From contig NZ_JAMZNK010000002.1 in the NCBI RefSeq assembly GCF_027980145.1, positions 62,001 to 126,000 of the forward strand: a DNA stretch of 64,000 bases, written 5' to 3'. Position 1 is the first letter of the stretch. Each line of letters opens with the position of its first letter. A program made the position numbers and the translations under genes. The notes beneath the pieces were generated by a model. The model did no database searches. It saw nothing but the letters and a program-made list of their open reading frames with translations, and was not told the origin of the DNA. Below are positions 28,995 to 38,755 of the stretch, piece by piece. Source of the DNA: Flavobacterium azizsancarii. GTDB lineage: Bacteria; Bacteroidota; Bacteroidia; Flavobacteriales; Flavobacteriaceae.

Positions 28995-31460
28995 ATGAAG
29001 TTAAGAAATAAAATTACCTCGATTTGTGTTGGAATTTTTTCGTTTGCTGCAACAGCGCAAAACAACAGCGACCTAAAACTTTGGTACGATAAACCTGCTG
29101 CAATCTGGAACGAAGCTTTGCCTTTGGGTAATGGTCGTTTAGGGGCAATGGTCTTCGGCGATCCTGCGGTTGAACGTTTACAATTGAACGAAGAAACGAT
29201 TTGGGCGGGTTCTCCAAACAGCAACGCCCATTCGAAATCATTAAAAGCTTTACCAATTGTAAGACAGTTAATTTTTGACGGAAAATTTGATGAAGCGCAG
29301 GAATTAGCTACTCAGGATATTATGTCGCAAACCAATGACGGAATGCCTTATCAAACTTTTGGGAGCGTTTATATTTCGTTTCCGGGACATCAAAAATATT
29401 CGAATTACTACAGAGATTTAGATATTGCAAATGCTACTGCAAAAGTAAAATACACGGTGAATGGCGTTGAATTTACCAGAGAAATTCTAACCTCATTTTC
29501 TGATCAGGTAATTGTGGTGAAACTTTTGGCAAGTCAGCCGGGTCAGATTACAGCGAATGTTTTTATGAACAGTCCGCTTGATAAAACGGTTTCGGGAACA
29601 GAAGGCGATCAAATTTTATTATCCGGAATTGGAAGCAATTTCGAAGGTGTAAAAGGGAAAGTGAAATTTCAGGGACGTTTAATTGCCAAAAATAAAGGCG
29701 GAGAAGTTTCAGCCAGCAACGGAATCATTAGTATCAACAAAGCAGATGAAGTGACGCTTTATATTTCGATTGCAACAAATTTTAAAAATTATCAGGATAT
29801 CAGCGGTGATGAAATTGCGAAAAGCAAAGACTATTTGGCTAAAGCCGAAGTAAAAGATTTTGCCACTATTAAAAAAGATCATGTTTCCTATTATCAGAAA
29901 TTCTTCAATAGAGTTTCTTTCGATTTAGGAACAAACGAAGCGGCGAAGAAACCAACAAACGAAAGAATCAGGGATTTCTCAAAACAATTTGATCCGCAAT
30001 TGGCGAGTTTATATTTTCAGTTTGGTCGTTATCTTTTGATTTCGAGTTCACAACCTGGCGGTCAGCCAGCTAATTTACAAGGGATTTGGAACGATATGGT
30101 AACGCCTCCATGGGACAGTAAGTACACCACAAACATAAATGCTGAGATGAATTACTGGCCGGCAGAAGTAACGAACCTTTCAGAAATGCATGAACCGTTT
30201 ATTCAAATGGCAAAAGAGTTAAGCGTGACAGGAGCCGAAACAGCAAAAATAATGTACAATGCAAAGGGTTGGGTTTTGCATCATAATACTGATATTTGGC
30301 GTGTAACTGCTCCGGTTGATTATGCTGCATCCGGAATGTGGCCAACAGGTGGTGCATGGGTAAGTCAGGATTTATGGGAAAGATATTTATACACAGGAGA
30401 TAAAAATTATTTAAAGGAGATTTATCCGATAATAAAAGGCGCAGCAGATTTCTTTTTAGATTTCATGATTATCGATCCCAATACAGGTTATCTGGTGGTT
30501 GTTCCTTCAAGTTCTCCTGAAAACACGCATGCTGGCGGAACAGGAAAAGCAACAATTGCATCGGGAACCACGATGGACAATCAGTTGATTTTTGATTTGT
30601 TTACGCACGTTATCGAAGCTTCAAAATTGGTTGCTCCAGATGAAGCTTACGCCAAAAAAGTAAGTGAAGCTTTGGCTAAAATGCCTCCAATGAAAGTAGG
30701 AAAGCACAGTCAGTTACAAGAATGGCAGGAAGATTGGGACAATCCGGAGGACAAACACAGGCACGTTTCGCATTTGTACGGTTTGTTTCCAAGCAATCAG
30801 ATTTCGCCAATTGAAACACCGGAACTGTTTGAAGCTACAAAGAATTCACTGAATTACAGAGGAGACGAATCTACAGGTTGGTCAATGGGATGGAAAGTCA
30901 ATTTATGGGCAAGATTGTTAGACGGAGATCATGCTTATAAACTATTACAGGATCAATTGCATCTGGTTACGGCAGAACAAAGAAAAGGCGGCGGAACGTA
31001 TCCGAATATGTTAGATGCGCACCAACCGTTTCAAATTGATGGAAATTTTGGATGCACAGCCGGAATTGCCGAAATGCTAATGCAAAGTCAGGAAGATGCG
31101 ATCCTCTTATTACCGGCTTTACCAAGTGTCTGGAAAGACGGTAGTATAAAAGGTCTGGTGACCAGAGGCGGTTTTGTAATCGATATGAGTTGGAAAAACA
31201 ATAAAATTTCGACTTTAAAAATTTACTCAAAACTAGGAGGGAACTGCAGATTGAAATTAGAAAATATACTAAAAGCAGATAAAGGAATTTATATTAAAAA
31301 AGCAAAGGGAAAAAATCCTAATCAATTATTTTATGATGTCGAAGTAAAGAAACCAATTATATCAGATCATGCGAATTTGAAGAAAGTGGTTTTACCAAAA
31401 TATAATATATATGATGTTCAGACAAAAGCAGGACAGACGTATACCTTTTACGGGAATTAG
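28995..31460 (+). CDS. GH95 alpha-L-fucosidase or alpha-L-galactosidase
   Basis: Exported inverting enzyme, 821 aa, signal peptide to FAATAQ. GH95 blocks are clear: [20 protein letters not shown] at the N-terminus, [22 protein letters not shown] (N380, N382), [12 protein letters not shown], and [16 protein letters not shown] with the catalytic Asp. The residue two before the first catalytic Asn is T378. In the fucosidase AfcA this position is His, while the characterised alpha-L-galactosidases have Thr there, so alpha-L-galactose is a good candidate. Alpha-L-galactose occurs in rhamnogalacturonan II, which agrees with the GH140-like and GH127-like genes nearby. Family is certain, specificity inferred. 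Confidence 0.92.
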   Translation: MKLRNKITSICVGIFSFAATAQNNSDLKLWYDKPAAIWNEALPLGNGRLGAMVFGDPAVERLQLNEETIWAGSPNSNAHSKSLKALPIVRQLIFDGKFDEAQELATQDIMSQTNDGMPYQTFGSVYISFPGHQKYSNYYRDLDIANATAKVKYTVNGVEFTREILTSFSDQVIVVKLLASQPGQITANVFMNSPLDKTVSGTEGDQILLSGIGSNFEGVKGKVKFQGRLIAKNKGGEVSASNGIISINKADEVTLYISIATNFKNYQDISGDEIAKSKDYLAKAEVKDFATIKKDHVSYYQKFFNRVSFDLGTNEAAKKPTNERIRDFSKQFDPQLASLYFQFGRYLLISSSQPGGQPANLQGIWNDMVTPPWDSKYTTNINAEMNYWPAEVTNLSEMHEPFIQMAKELSVTGAETAKIMYNAKGWVLHHNTDIWRVTAPVDYAASGMWPTGGAWVSQDLWERYLYTGDKNYLKEIYPIIKGAADFFLDFMIIDPNTGYLVVVPSSSPENTHAGGTGKATIASGTTMDNQLIFDLFTHVIEASKLVAPDEAYAKKVSEALAKMPPMKVGKHSQLQEWQEDWDNPEDKHRHVSHLYGLFPSNQISPIETPELFEATKNSLNYRGDESTGWSMGWKVNLWARLLDGDHAYKLLQDQLHLVTAEQRKGGGTYPNMLDAHQPFQIDGNFGCTAGIAEMLMQSQEDAILLLPALPSVWKDGSIKGLVTRGGFVIDMSWKNNKISTLKIYSKLGGNCRLKLENILKADKGIYIKKAKGKNPNQLFYDVEVKKPIISDHANLKKVVLPKYNIYDVQTKAGQTYTFYGN

Positions 31461-31466
31461 AATTAT

Positions 31467-31493
31467 CCTAACAGGTTTTTAAAACCTGTTAGG
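31467..31493. repeat. Perfect palindrome, CTAACAGGTTTT family
   Basis: 13-bp arms CCTAACAGGTTTT / AAAACCTGTTAGG around a single T, 6 bp after the GH95 stop. A right arm of the 'GTCATTTCGACGAAGGAGAAATCACA' element follows at 31519-31548. Confidence 0.85.
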
Positions 31494-31646
31494 TATAGAT
31501 TGATAGTGTAGTTTGTAGTGTGATTTCTCCCTCCGGTCGAAATGACAAAACAATGGGAATAGGCATTAGTTGTGTGAAGAACAAACAGCCCGATTCGCCG
31601 CAGCGAAACACACCCAAAGAATAAGTTTTTAAATAATAATTAGAAT

Positions 31647-33215
31647 ATGTTACACCATTTCAAATACAAAATAATAGCTTTCCTAATCTTGATTTCAGCC
31701 TTAAATATAGGTTGTAAATCAGGCGTAAATCAGTCTCAAAAAGGAACTTCGGTGGTTTTGAATCCCGCAAATTTCAAACATTACGTTGATTATTTCAATA
31801 CAATGGAAGATGAGAATTTAAAATTTGCGATTCCGAATAACAGTGCCTGGGGTTGGATGGAGAAAAATATCCCGTTGTTTGAGTGTCCGCAGCAAAATTT
31901 TGAGGAGATTTATTATTTTAGATGGTGGAGTGCACGAAAACACATCAAGAAAACACCTCAGGGATATGCGATTACAGAATTTTTGGTAGATCGTTCGTAT
32001 GCTGATAAATACAATATGATTAGTTGTGCTTTGGGGCATCACATTAACGAATTCAGATGGTTACACAATCCGGAATATTTGGAGCAGGATGTACATTTAT
32101 GGTTTAGGGGAAATGATGGTAAACCCATGAAAAAACTCAGAACTTTTAGCAGTTGGACGGCGGATGCTTTGTACAATCGCTATTTAGTGAATAAAGATGA
32201 TAAATTTTTATTGGATATGTATCCTGATCTGGTTGCCGAATATGCCGCTTGGGAAGGTGATAGAAAACGTAAAGACGGTTTGTTCTGGCAGTTTGATGTT
32301 AAGGACGGTATGGAAGAATCATTGAGCGGAGCCAGAAAATTTAGAAATGCACGCCCAACGATCAACAGTTATATGTTTGGAAATGCTGCAGCTTTGGCTA
32401 AAATAGCCAAGCTGAAAGGAGACACTAAACAAGAGAATTATTTTGAGGCAAAAGCCGATACATTACAAAAATTGGTAGAAACAAAACTGTGGAATGCTAA
32501 AAGTGAATTCTTCGAAACGTTTACAGAAAAAGATACTTTGGCACAGGTTAGAGAAGCGATTGGGTTTATTCCGTGGTATTTTAATCTGCCACAGAAAGAC
32601 AAAGGATTTGAAAAAGCTTGGGAACAAATTAAGGACGAAAAAGGATTTTCGGCACCGTTTGGATTAACAACCGCGGAGAGAAGAAGTCCGCGTTTTAGAT
32701 CACACGGAACAGGAACTTGTGAATGGGATGGTGCGATCTGGCCTTTTGCGAGTTCTCAGACTTTAACAGCATTGGCGAATGTCTTGAATAATTACGATCA
32801 GAATTTTGTTGCTAAGCCGGATTATTTCAAACAAATGAATCTGTATGTAGAATCGCAATATTATCGCGGAAGACCTTATTTGGGCGAATATCTGGACGAA
32901 ACGACTGGATATTGGTTAATGGGTGACAAAGAAAGAAGTCGTTATTACAATCATTCGACTTTTAATGATTTGATGATTACAGGATTGGTAGGTTTACGAC
33001 CAAGAGCAGATGAAAAAATTGAAGTAAATCCGTTGATTCCACAAGACAAATGGGATTGGTTTTGTCTGGATAATGTTTTATATCATGGCAATATTGTTAC
33101 GATTCTTTGGGATAAAACAGGAGAAAAGTATAAAAAAGGAAAAGGTTTCAGGATCTTTAAAAACGGGAAGGAAATTGCGGTTTCTGAGAAGTTGGAGAAA
33201 TTGGTTTCTGAATAA
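31647..33215 (+). CDS. MGH1/GH63-like (alpha/alpha)6-barrel hydrolase, lipoprotein
   Basis: A 522-aa lipoprotein: the signal LISALNIGC has a lipobox with Cys at residue 23. The mature chain has the features of mannosyl-oligosaccharide-glucosidase-like (MGH1/GH63-type) barrels: WWSARKHIKKTPQG, FSSWTADALYNRYLV, KDGLFWQFDVKDGMEESLSG, RPTINSYMFGNAAALAKIAK, GTCEWDGAIWPFASSQTL and HSTFNDLMITGLVGLRP. Members in CAZy act on alpha-glucosidic links, but in a pectin locus the target may be another alpha-linked sugar. A surface or periplasm-facing anchor is implied by the lipid. The gene follows GH95 and precedes the second GH78. Confidence 0.78.
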   Translation: MLHHFKYKIIAFLILISALNIGCKSGVNQSQKGTSVVLNPANFKHYVDYFNTMEDENLKFAIPNNSAWGWMEKNIPLFECPQQNFEEIYYFRWWSARKHIKKTPQGYAITEFLVDRSYADKYNMISCALGHHINEFRWLHNPEYLEQDVHLWFRGNDGKPMKKLRTFSSWTADALYNRYLVNKDDKFLLDMYPDLVAEYAAWEGDRKRKDGLFWQFDVKDGMEESLSGARKFRNARPTINSYMFGNAAALAKIAKLKGDTKQENYFEAKADTLQKLVETKLWNAKSEFFETFTEKDTLAQVREAIGFIPWYFNLPQKDKGFEKAWEQIKDEKGFSAPFGLTTAERRSPRFRSHGTGTCEWDGAIWPFASSQTLTALANVLNNYDQNFVAKPDYFKQMNLYVESQYYRGRPYLGEYLDETTGYWLMGDKERSRYYNHSTFNDLMITGLVGLRPRADEKIEVNPLIPQDKWDWFCLDNVLYHGNIVTILWDKTGEKYKKGKGFRIFKNGKEIAVSEKLEKLVSE

Positions 33216-33411
33216 ATATTGGCGAACGGGTTTAATGAATTAAGCAGATTGACACAGGTTTTATTCTCATTTTGTGTCATTGCTCTCAGAGATTTCTCGT
33301 TCATCTAAATGACAAACCAAATCGAAAATAAAATAAAATTCGCAATAATCTGTTTGATCGGTTAAAATCTGCAGGCAAAGAATCAACGCATTACATACTA
33401 AAATACAACTT

Positions 33412-36168
33412 ATGAAAAGGTTTTTTTTACATACAACATTCATCATTTTAACCCTGATTTCAATTTCGGCGAAAGCCCAAAACAAAATCGGCGTTACAAA
33501 TTTGCAATGCGAAATGCTCAGCAATCCGGAAGGAATTGATGTCGTTCAGCCACGATTGAGCTGGCAAATAAATGCGAATGTTAGTGATGTAAAACAGACC
33601 GCATATCAGATTATTGTGTCTTCGACTTTAGAGAATCTGAACGCGAATAAAGGTGATTTATGGGATACTGGAAAAGTACAAAGCAACGCATCTGTCAATA
33701 TTATTTATAACGGAAAACGACTGGAAAACCGTCAAAATGCTTTTTGGAAAGTGATTCTCTGGACGAATAAAGGTGAAATTCAATCAGTAGATAAAGCTCA
33801 TTTTAGTATGGGTATCATGAATTATGCTGACTGGAAATCAACACGCTGGATTGGGTACGAAAAAGCTTCTGCAGGAGATAGTATATCTCAATATTCTAAA
33901 TTATCAGCAAGATATCTTCGAAAAGAAATCAACTTAAAAAAACAAGTTAAAAGTGCCAAAGTCTACATCATGGGAATGGGATTATATGAGTTGTACATTA
34001 ACGGAAATAAAATTGGTGATCAGGTTTTGGCGCCTGTTCCTACGGATTATACAAAGAATGTAAAATATAATGTTTTTGATGTGACTTCTCAACTTAAAGA
34101 AGGTAAAAATATGTTAGGAACGATTTTAGGAAATGGACGTTTTTTTACGATGCGTCAGGATTTTAAACCGTATAAAATCAAAACTTTTGGTTATCCAAAA
34201 ATGGCTTTGCAATTGTATGTTGAATATACAGATGGAACAAAAGAAGTAATCAGAACGGATGATACCTGGAAAGTAACCACAAATGGACCCATTTTATCTA
34301 ATAATGAATATGATGGAGAGGAATACGATGCCCGCAAGGAATTGAAAAATTGGAACACCACCAATTTTGATGATAAAAATTGGTTTCAGGCAGAATATGT
34401 TCAGGAACCGGGCGGTTTTTATGAGGCGCAAATGACACCTAATATGAAAATTATGGGTGAGGTAAAACCAATTTCGATCAAACAAACGCCTAAAGGAACT
34501 TATATCTTGGATATGGGACAGAATATGGTAGGTTGGCTGCAATTGAAGGTAAAAGGTAAAAGTGGCGACAAAGTGATTTTGAAATTTGCCGAATCCTTGC
34601 AAGCAGATGGTTCTTTGTATATCGAAAATTTACGTGACGCCAGAACAACAGATGTTTATACTTTAAAAGGCGAAGGCGAAGAAATTTGGGAACCAACTTT
34701 TGTTTTTCACGGTTTTAGATTTGTCGAAGTTTCAGGATTTCCGACGAAACCAACGCTGGATAATTTTGTTGGAAAAGTAGTTTACGACGATATTAAAACG
34801 ACCGGAACTTTTGAATCTTCAGACGCTGTGATGAATCAGATTTTCAAGAATGCCTATTGGGGAATAAGTGGCAATTATAAAGGGATGCCAATCGATTGTC
34901 CGCAGCGAAACGAGCGTCAGCCCTGGCTTGGCGACAGAACAACCGGAGCTTATGGCGAAAGTTTTTTATTCGATAACCAAACTTTATACGCAAAATGGCT
35001 GGATGATATTAAAAATGCACAAACGGCAGATGGCGGAATTCCGGATGTTGCACCGGCTTTCTGGCGGTATTATGGCGATAATGTAACCTGGCCCGGAACT
35101 TATATTACGGTTGCTGAAATGCTGTACCAGCAATTTGGCGATAAAAAAGTAATTGAAAAACATTATCCGTCGATGAAAAAATGGGTGGTGTATATGGAAC
35201 AGAATTATTTGGTTAAGGATTTAATGACCAAAGATAAATATGGAGATTGGTGCGTTCCGCCGGAATCATTAGAATTAATTCACTCGAAGGATTCAGCAAG
35301 AACTACCAATGGCGAATTAATTGCCAGTGCTTTTTATTATCATTTACTGCAAAAAATGAAAAAGTTTGCTACTATAAATGGAAATAATTCAGATGATATT
35401 CAATATTATGATTCACTTTCTGAGAGAGTGAAAACGGCTTTTAATGTGAAGTTTTTCAATGCTTCTAAAAACAATTATGCCAACAATACGGTAACAGCAA
35501 ATTTGCTTCCATTAGCTTTTGGAATGGTTCCTGAAAATCTTCAGTCGAAAGTATTTGAAAATATTGTTCATGAAGTCGAAGTAACCTATAATGGTCATAT
35601 TAGTACCGGAGTTATTGGGACTCAGTTTTTAATGCGAACCTTATCTGAGTACGGAAGACCAGATTTGAGCTATAAACTGGCTTCGAATGATACTTACCCA
35701 AGTTGGGGTTATATGGCAAAGAATGGTGCAACAACAATCTGGGAATTGTGGAATGGAAATACTGCTGATCCTAAAATGAATTCTCAAAATCATGTGATGT
35801 TATTAGGCGATTTACTGATTTGGTATTACGAGAATATTGCCGGAATCAAGAGCAATCCTGAAACTCCGGGGTTCAAACAAATCATCATGAAACCAGATTT
35901 CGAAACCGGATTAACCTTTGTGAATGCTTCTTACGAATCGATTCACGGAACGATAAAGAGTAACTGGAAGAAAACTAAAAATAATTTGCAATGGAATATT
36001 ACGATTCCTGCCAATACTTCGGCAATAGTTTATTTGCCTTCAACGAAAGTTTCAGCTGTAACTTTAGACAATAAAAAGTTAGATAAAACTGCGGTATCTT
36101 ATAAAGTAGAAAACAATAAACTTATTCTGATATTGCCTTCTGGTTCTTATGTTTTAAATGTAAAATAG
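33412..36168 (+). CDS. GH78 alpha-L-rhamnosidase (second copy)
   Basis: Second alpha-L-rhamnosidase, 918 aa, signal peptide to SAKAQ. It keeps the GH78 layout: LSNPEGIDVVQPRLSWQI fibronectin-like domain, LGNGRFFTMRQDF, then the catalytic barrel with DCPQRNERQPWLGDR (D495, E501) and TTIWELWNG (E778, likely base). The catalytic sequences differ from those of the 24489 copy and are closer to the widespread Bac_rhamnosid consensus. Two divergent rhamnosidases in one locus agree with a rhamnose-rich substrate. It ends 38 bp before a strong hairpin repeat (36206-36238), which may mark the end of a transcription unit. Confidence 0.94.
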   Translation: MKRFFLHTTFIILTLISISAKAQNKIGVTNLQCEMLSNPEGIDVVQPRLSWQINANVSDVKQTAYQIIVSSTLENLNANKGDLWDTGKVQSNASVNIIYNGKRLENRQNAFWKVILWTNKGEIQSVDKAHFSMGIMNYADWKSTRWIGYEKASAGDSISQYSKLSARYLRKEINLKKQVKSAKVYIMGMGLYELYINGNKIGDQVLAPVPTDYTKNVKYNVFDVTSQLKEGKNMLGTILGNGRFFTMRQDFKPYKIKTFGYPKMALQLYVEYTDGTKEVIRTDDTWKVTTNGPILSNNEYDGEEYDARKELKNWNTTNFDDKNWFQAEYVQEPGGFYEAQMTPNMKIMGEVKPISIKQTPKGTYILDMGQNMVGWLQLKVKGKSGDKVILKFAESLQADGSLYIENLRDARTTDVYTLKGEGEEIWEPTFVFHGFRFVEVSGFPTKPTLDNFVGKVVYDDIKTTGTFESSDAVMNQIFKNAYWGISGNYKGMPIDCPQRNERQPWLGDRTTGAYGESFLFDNQTLYAKWLDDIKNAQTADGGIPDVAPAFWRYYGDNVTWPGTYITVAEMLYQQFGDKKVIEKHYPSMKKWVVYMEQNYLVKDLMTKDKYGDWCVPPESLELIHSKDSARTTNGELIASAFYYHLLQKMKKFATINGNNSDDIQYYDSLSERVKTAFNVKFFNASKNNYANNTVTANLLPLAFGMVPENLQSKVFENIVHEVEVTYNGHISTGVIGTQFLMRTLSEYGRPDLSYKLASNDTYPSWGYMAKNGATTIWELWNGNTADPKMNSQNHVMLLGDLLIWYYENIAGIKSNPETPGFKQIIMKPDFETGLTFVNASYESIHGTIKSNWKKTKNNLQWNITIPANTSAIVYLPSTKVSAVTLDNKKLDKTAVSYKVENNKLILILPSGSYVLNVK

Positions 36169-36205
36169 TAATAGCAGCACTTAAGCGCATATAATCTTGC
36201 TTCAG

Positions 36206-36238
36206 ATCTTTGTCAAAGTTTAAAATTTTGACAAAGAT
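36206..36238. repeat. Hairpin repeat, TTTGTCAAAGT family, copy 3
   Basis: 16-bp arms ATCTTTGTCAAAGTTT and AAATTTTGACAAAGAT with one mismatch and almost no loop, followed by TTTTTGC. This copy could also terminate transcription after the second GH78 gene. Confidence 0.75.
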
Positions 36239-36357
36239 TTTTGCTATTGTCTGGTCTGCCATTGTTAAAAAACGCAAAAAGTATCCCATTTAAAAAAAAT
36301 TCGGGACAGTACAGGATGGATCTTTAGAATTTTAGTGTCATTTTTACACTTAATAAA

Positions 36358-36365
36358 TAATTTTG
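36358..36365 (+). promoter_or_regulatory. Candidate -7 promoter element
   Basis: TAATTTTG fits TAnnTTTG, 62 bp upstream of the next start codon and after a hairpin. No TTG stands at the usual distance upstream, so the call is weak. Confidence 0.3.
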
Positions 36366-36427
36366 TGCGAAAAATTATCAGGAATGCATTTAAAAGCAAA
36401 AATTTTAATTCAAAATAAAAAATAATA

Positions 36428-37573
36428 ATGAAGATAATAAAAGTAACATTTGTGTTATTGGGTCTTTTACTCTTGGGAAGTTGCAAACCAACTTTACAAA
36501 ATAAGACCTGGAAAGAAGGAATTTTAGTAGATGAATTTATATATGATAAAGCACCTTATCCGTCTTGCCACGCTGTTACAATTGTTGAAGCTTCAAATGG
36601 GGATTTAGTTTCATCCTGGTTTGGAGGAACGCACGAAAGACATCCGGATGTTTGTATTTATGTAAGTATAAAACCAAAAGGAAGCGATAAATGGAGCGAA
36701 GGCATTAAAGTGGCTGACGGCGCGATGAAAGAAGGCCCGAGATTACCAACATGGAATCCTGTTTTATATCAAATTCCTGGTGGCGATTTAATGCTTTTCT
36801 ATAAAATTGGTCCAAAACCATCTGAATGGTGGGGTGTAATCAGAACTTCATCTGATAACGGAAAAACCTGGTCTGAGGCGAAAAAAATGCCGGAAGGTTT
36901 CTTAGGACCAATCAAAAACAAACCGGTTTTATTAAGCAACGGAACTTTATTGTGCCCTTCAAGTATCGAAGGCGACGGCTGGAGACTTCGCATGGAATCT
37001 ACTCCTGATTTTGGAAAAACATGGGTAATGGGCGATACTTTATCGCGAGGAAAACAAAAGATAAATGCAATTCAGCCAAGTATTCTTTTTCATAAAGACG
37101 GAAGTATACAGGCGATTGGAAGAACGAGAAACAGAGCTATTTTTAGTACTTTTTCTAAAGACAACGGAAAAACATGGTCTGATATAGAATTAATTGGTCT
37201 GCCAAATAATAACTCAGGAACAGATGCGGTAACGCTTAAAGACGGAAGACATTTGTTAGTTTACAATCATGTCTTACCTCCTGGAACAGAAGCAAAAGGT
37301 CCAAGAACGCCATTGAATGTTTCAGTTTCTAAAGACGGAATTCACTGGGATGCAGCGTTAGTATTAGAAGATTCAAAAATTAGTCAATATTCGTATCCAT
37401 CCATGATCCAGAGTTCTGACGGAATGGTACATATCGTTTACACATGGAGAAGGGAAAAATTGAAATATGTAAAAATTGATCCAAGCAAACTAAAAACGAT
37501 TCAAATCAAAAACGGAATCTGGCCCGGAGATGAGAACAAAGTAGTAACGGCTGTAAAAGCTGAAGAAGAGTAA
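36428..37573 (+). CDS. Sialidase-like propeller lipoprotein
   Basis: A 381-aa lipoprotein; signal LLGLLLLGSC with Cys at residue 19. The mature chain is a sialidase/BNR-type six-bladed propeller: CHAVTIVEASNGDLVSSWFG, GGTHERHPDVCIYVS, and Asp-box turns SSDNGKTWSEA, TPDFGKTWVMGD and SKDNGKTWSDI. The N-terminal SWFGGTHE segment and later SYPSMIQSSDGMVHIVYTWRR are typical of the proteins annotated as exo-sialidases in pectin loci, although pectin has no sialic acid. The true substrate is unknown. The gene follows a hairpin and a possible promoter, and is followed by the isomerase-like gene after 71 bp. Confidence 0.8.
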   Translation: MKIIKVTFVLLGLLLLGSCKPTLQNKTWKEGILVDEFIYDKAPYPSCHAVTIVEASNGDLVSSWFGGTHERHPDVCIYVSIKPKGSDKWSEGIKVADGAMKEGPRLPTWNPVLYQIPGGDLMLFYKIGPKPSEWWGVIRTSSDNGKTWSEAKKMPEGFLGPIKNKPVLLSNGTLLCPSSIEGDGWRLRMESTPDFGKTWVMGDTLSRGKQKINAIQPSILFHKDGSIQAIGRTRNRAIFSTFSKDNGKTWSDIELIGLPNNNSGTDAVTLKDGRHLLVYNHVLPPGTEAKGPRTPLNVSVSKDGIHWDAALVLEDSKISQYSYPSMIQSSDGMVHIVYTWRREKLKYVKIDPSKLKTIQIKNGIWPGDENKVVTAVKAEEE

Positions 37574-37644
37574 GAATTTAAATTTAACCATTAAGATATT
37601 AAGTTTCATTAAGCTTAACTTTCTTAATGGTAAAAAACAAAAAT

Positions 37645-38541
37645 ATGAAGTCAATTTATTTAAAAAAAAATATTATTATTTTATTTTTTGCTGTTTTGTG
37701 CACTAGTTTCAATAGTTGTGCAACGGCTCAGTCATCAAATAACAAACAGCGCTATAAAGTTGCGGTTTGCGACTGGATGATTTTAAAAAGACAAAAATTA
37801 GGCTCTTTTGCTCTCGCAGCTGAAATAAAAGCTGACGGAATAGAACTGGATATGGGAGGTTTAGGAAACCGCCCAACCTTTGACAGTAAATTAGGAGATC
37901 CAATCGAAAGACAAAAGTTTCTGGATAAATCCAAAGAATTGAATGTCGGAATCAGTTCGATAGCCATGTCCGGATTTTACGCGCAGTCTTTTGCAAAAAG
38001 AGAAACTATCGCACCCATGATCGAAGATTGTGTAAAAGCAATGAAAGACATGAAGGTCAAAGTCGCTTATCTTCCTTTAGGGACGGAAAGTGATTTGGTG
38101 AAAAATCCTGAATTACGTCCTGTAATTATCGAAAGATTAAAATGGGCGGGAAAACAAGTAGGCAAAATTGGTGGAGTTATAGCAATTGAAACATCATTAG
38201 ACGCTACCGAAGAAAAAAAACTATTAGAAGAAATAGGTTCTAAATATGTCAAAAGTTCTTTCAATTTTGCGAACGCCGTAGATAACGGAAGAGATATTGT
38301 AACCGAATTAAATATTTTGGGTAAAAAACATCTGGCACAAATTCATGCTTCAAATACAGACAAAGTCTGGCTTGAAAACGATACCGCGATCGATATGCCA
38401 AAAATAAAACAAGCGCTGGACAAAATGAAATGGAGTGGCTGGCTAATCGTAGAACGTTCCAGAGATGTTACACAGGTTCATAATGTAAAAGCGAATTATG
38501 GCGCAAACGTTGCGTACTTAAAACGTGTTTTTCAGAATTAA
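37645..38541 (+). CDS. Exported sugar isomerase/epimerase-like TIM barrel (AP endonuclease 2 superfamily)
   Basis: A 298-aa protein of the xylose-isomerase-like TIM-barrel fold (AP_endonuc_2). I start it at ATG 37645; an ATG 18 bp upstream is possible but adds MVKNKN. The N-terminus IIILFFAVLCTSFNSC is a lipoprotein-type signal with Cys at about residue 26. Typical strands: VAVCDWMILKRQKLGSFALA, ADGIELDMGGLGNRP, GVIAIETSLDATEEKKLLEE, KHLAQIHASNTD, WLIVERSRD. Conserved metal-binding candidates are E in IELDMGG and IAIETS, H in AQIHAS and E in VERSR. Most members are cytoplasmic, so an exported one is unusual. It may act on released monosaccharides or be a non-catalytic binder. Confidence 0.8.
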   Translation: MKSIYLKKNIIILFFAVLCTSFNSCATAQSSNNKQRYKVAVCDWMILKRQKLGSFALAAEIKADGIELDMGGLGNRPTFDSKLGDPIERQKFLDKSKELNVGISSIAMSGFYAQSFAKRETIAPMIEDCVKAMKDMKVKVAYLPLGTESDLVKNPELRPVIIERLKWAGKQVGKIGGVIAIETSLDATEEKKLLEEIGSKYVKSSFNFANAVDNGRDIVTELNILGKKHLAQIHASNTDKVWLENDTAIDMPKIKQALDKMKWSGWLIVERSRDVTQVHNVKANYGANVAYLKRVFQN

Positions 38542-38632
38542 ATAAAGAGGAATCTGCCAGATCTGCAAAATCTGCGAGTGTTAATTTTTGACGTAGATTT
38601 TGCAGATTAAGCAGATTTATTCTCATTTTTTG

Positions 38633-38720
38633 TCATCTCAACGAAGAAGAGATCACACAAACTTCATTCTCACTGTTGCTGAATATTGGATGTGATTTCT
38701 CTTTCGTCGAAATGACAAAC
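38633..38720. repeat. Complete palindromic element, GTCAT..GATCACA family
   Basis: Left arm GTCATCTCAACGAAGAAGAG plus ATCACA (from 38633) and right arm TGTGATTTCTCTTTCGTCGA plus AATGAC (to 38718) form a 26-bp imperfect stem around a 33-nt spacer. This is the best complete copy in the window. The bases just before it (38555-38620) carry AATCTGCGAGTG / GCAGATTAAGCAGATT words. Confidence 0.8.
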
Positions 38721-38755
38721 TAAACAGAAATTTTCAAGAATAAAATTCCAATACC

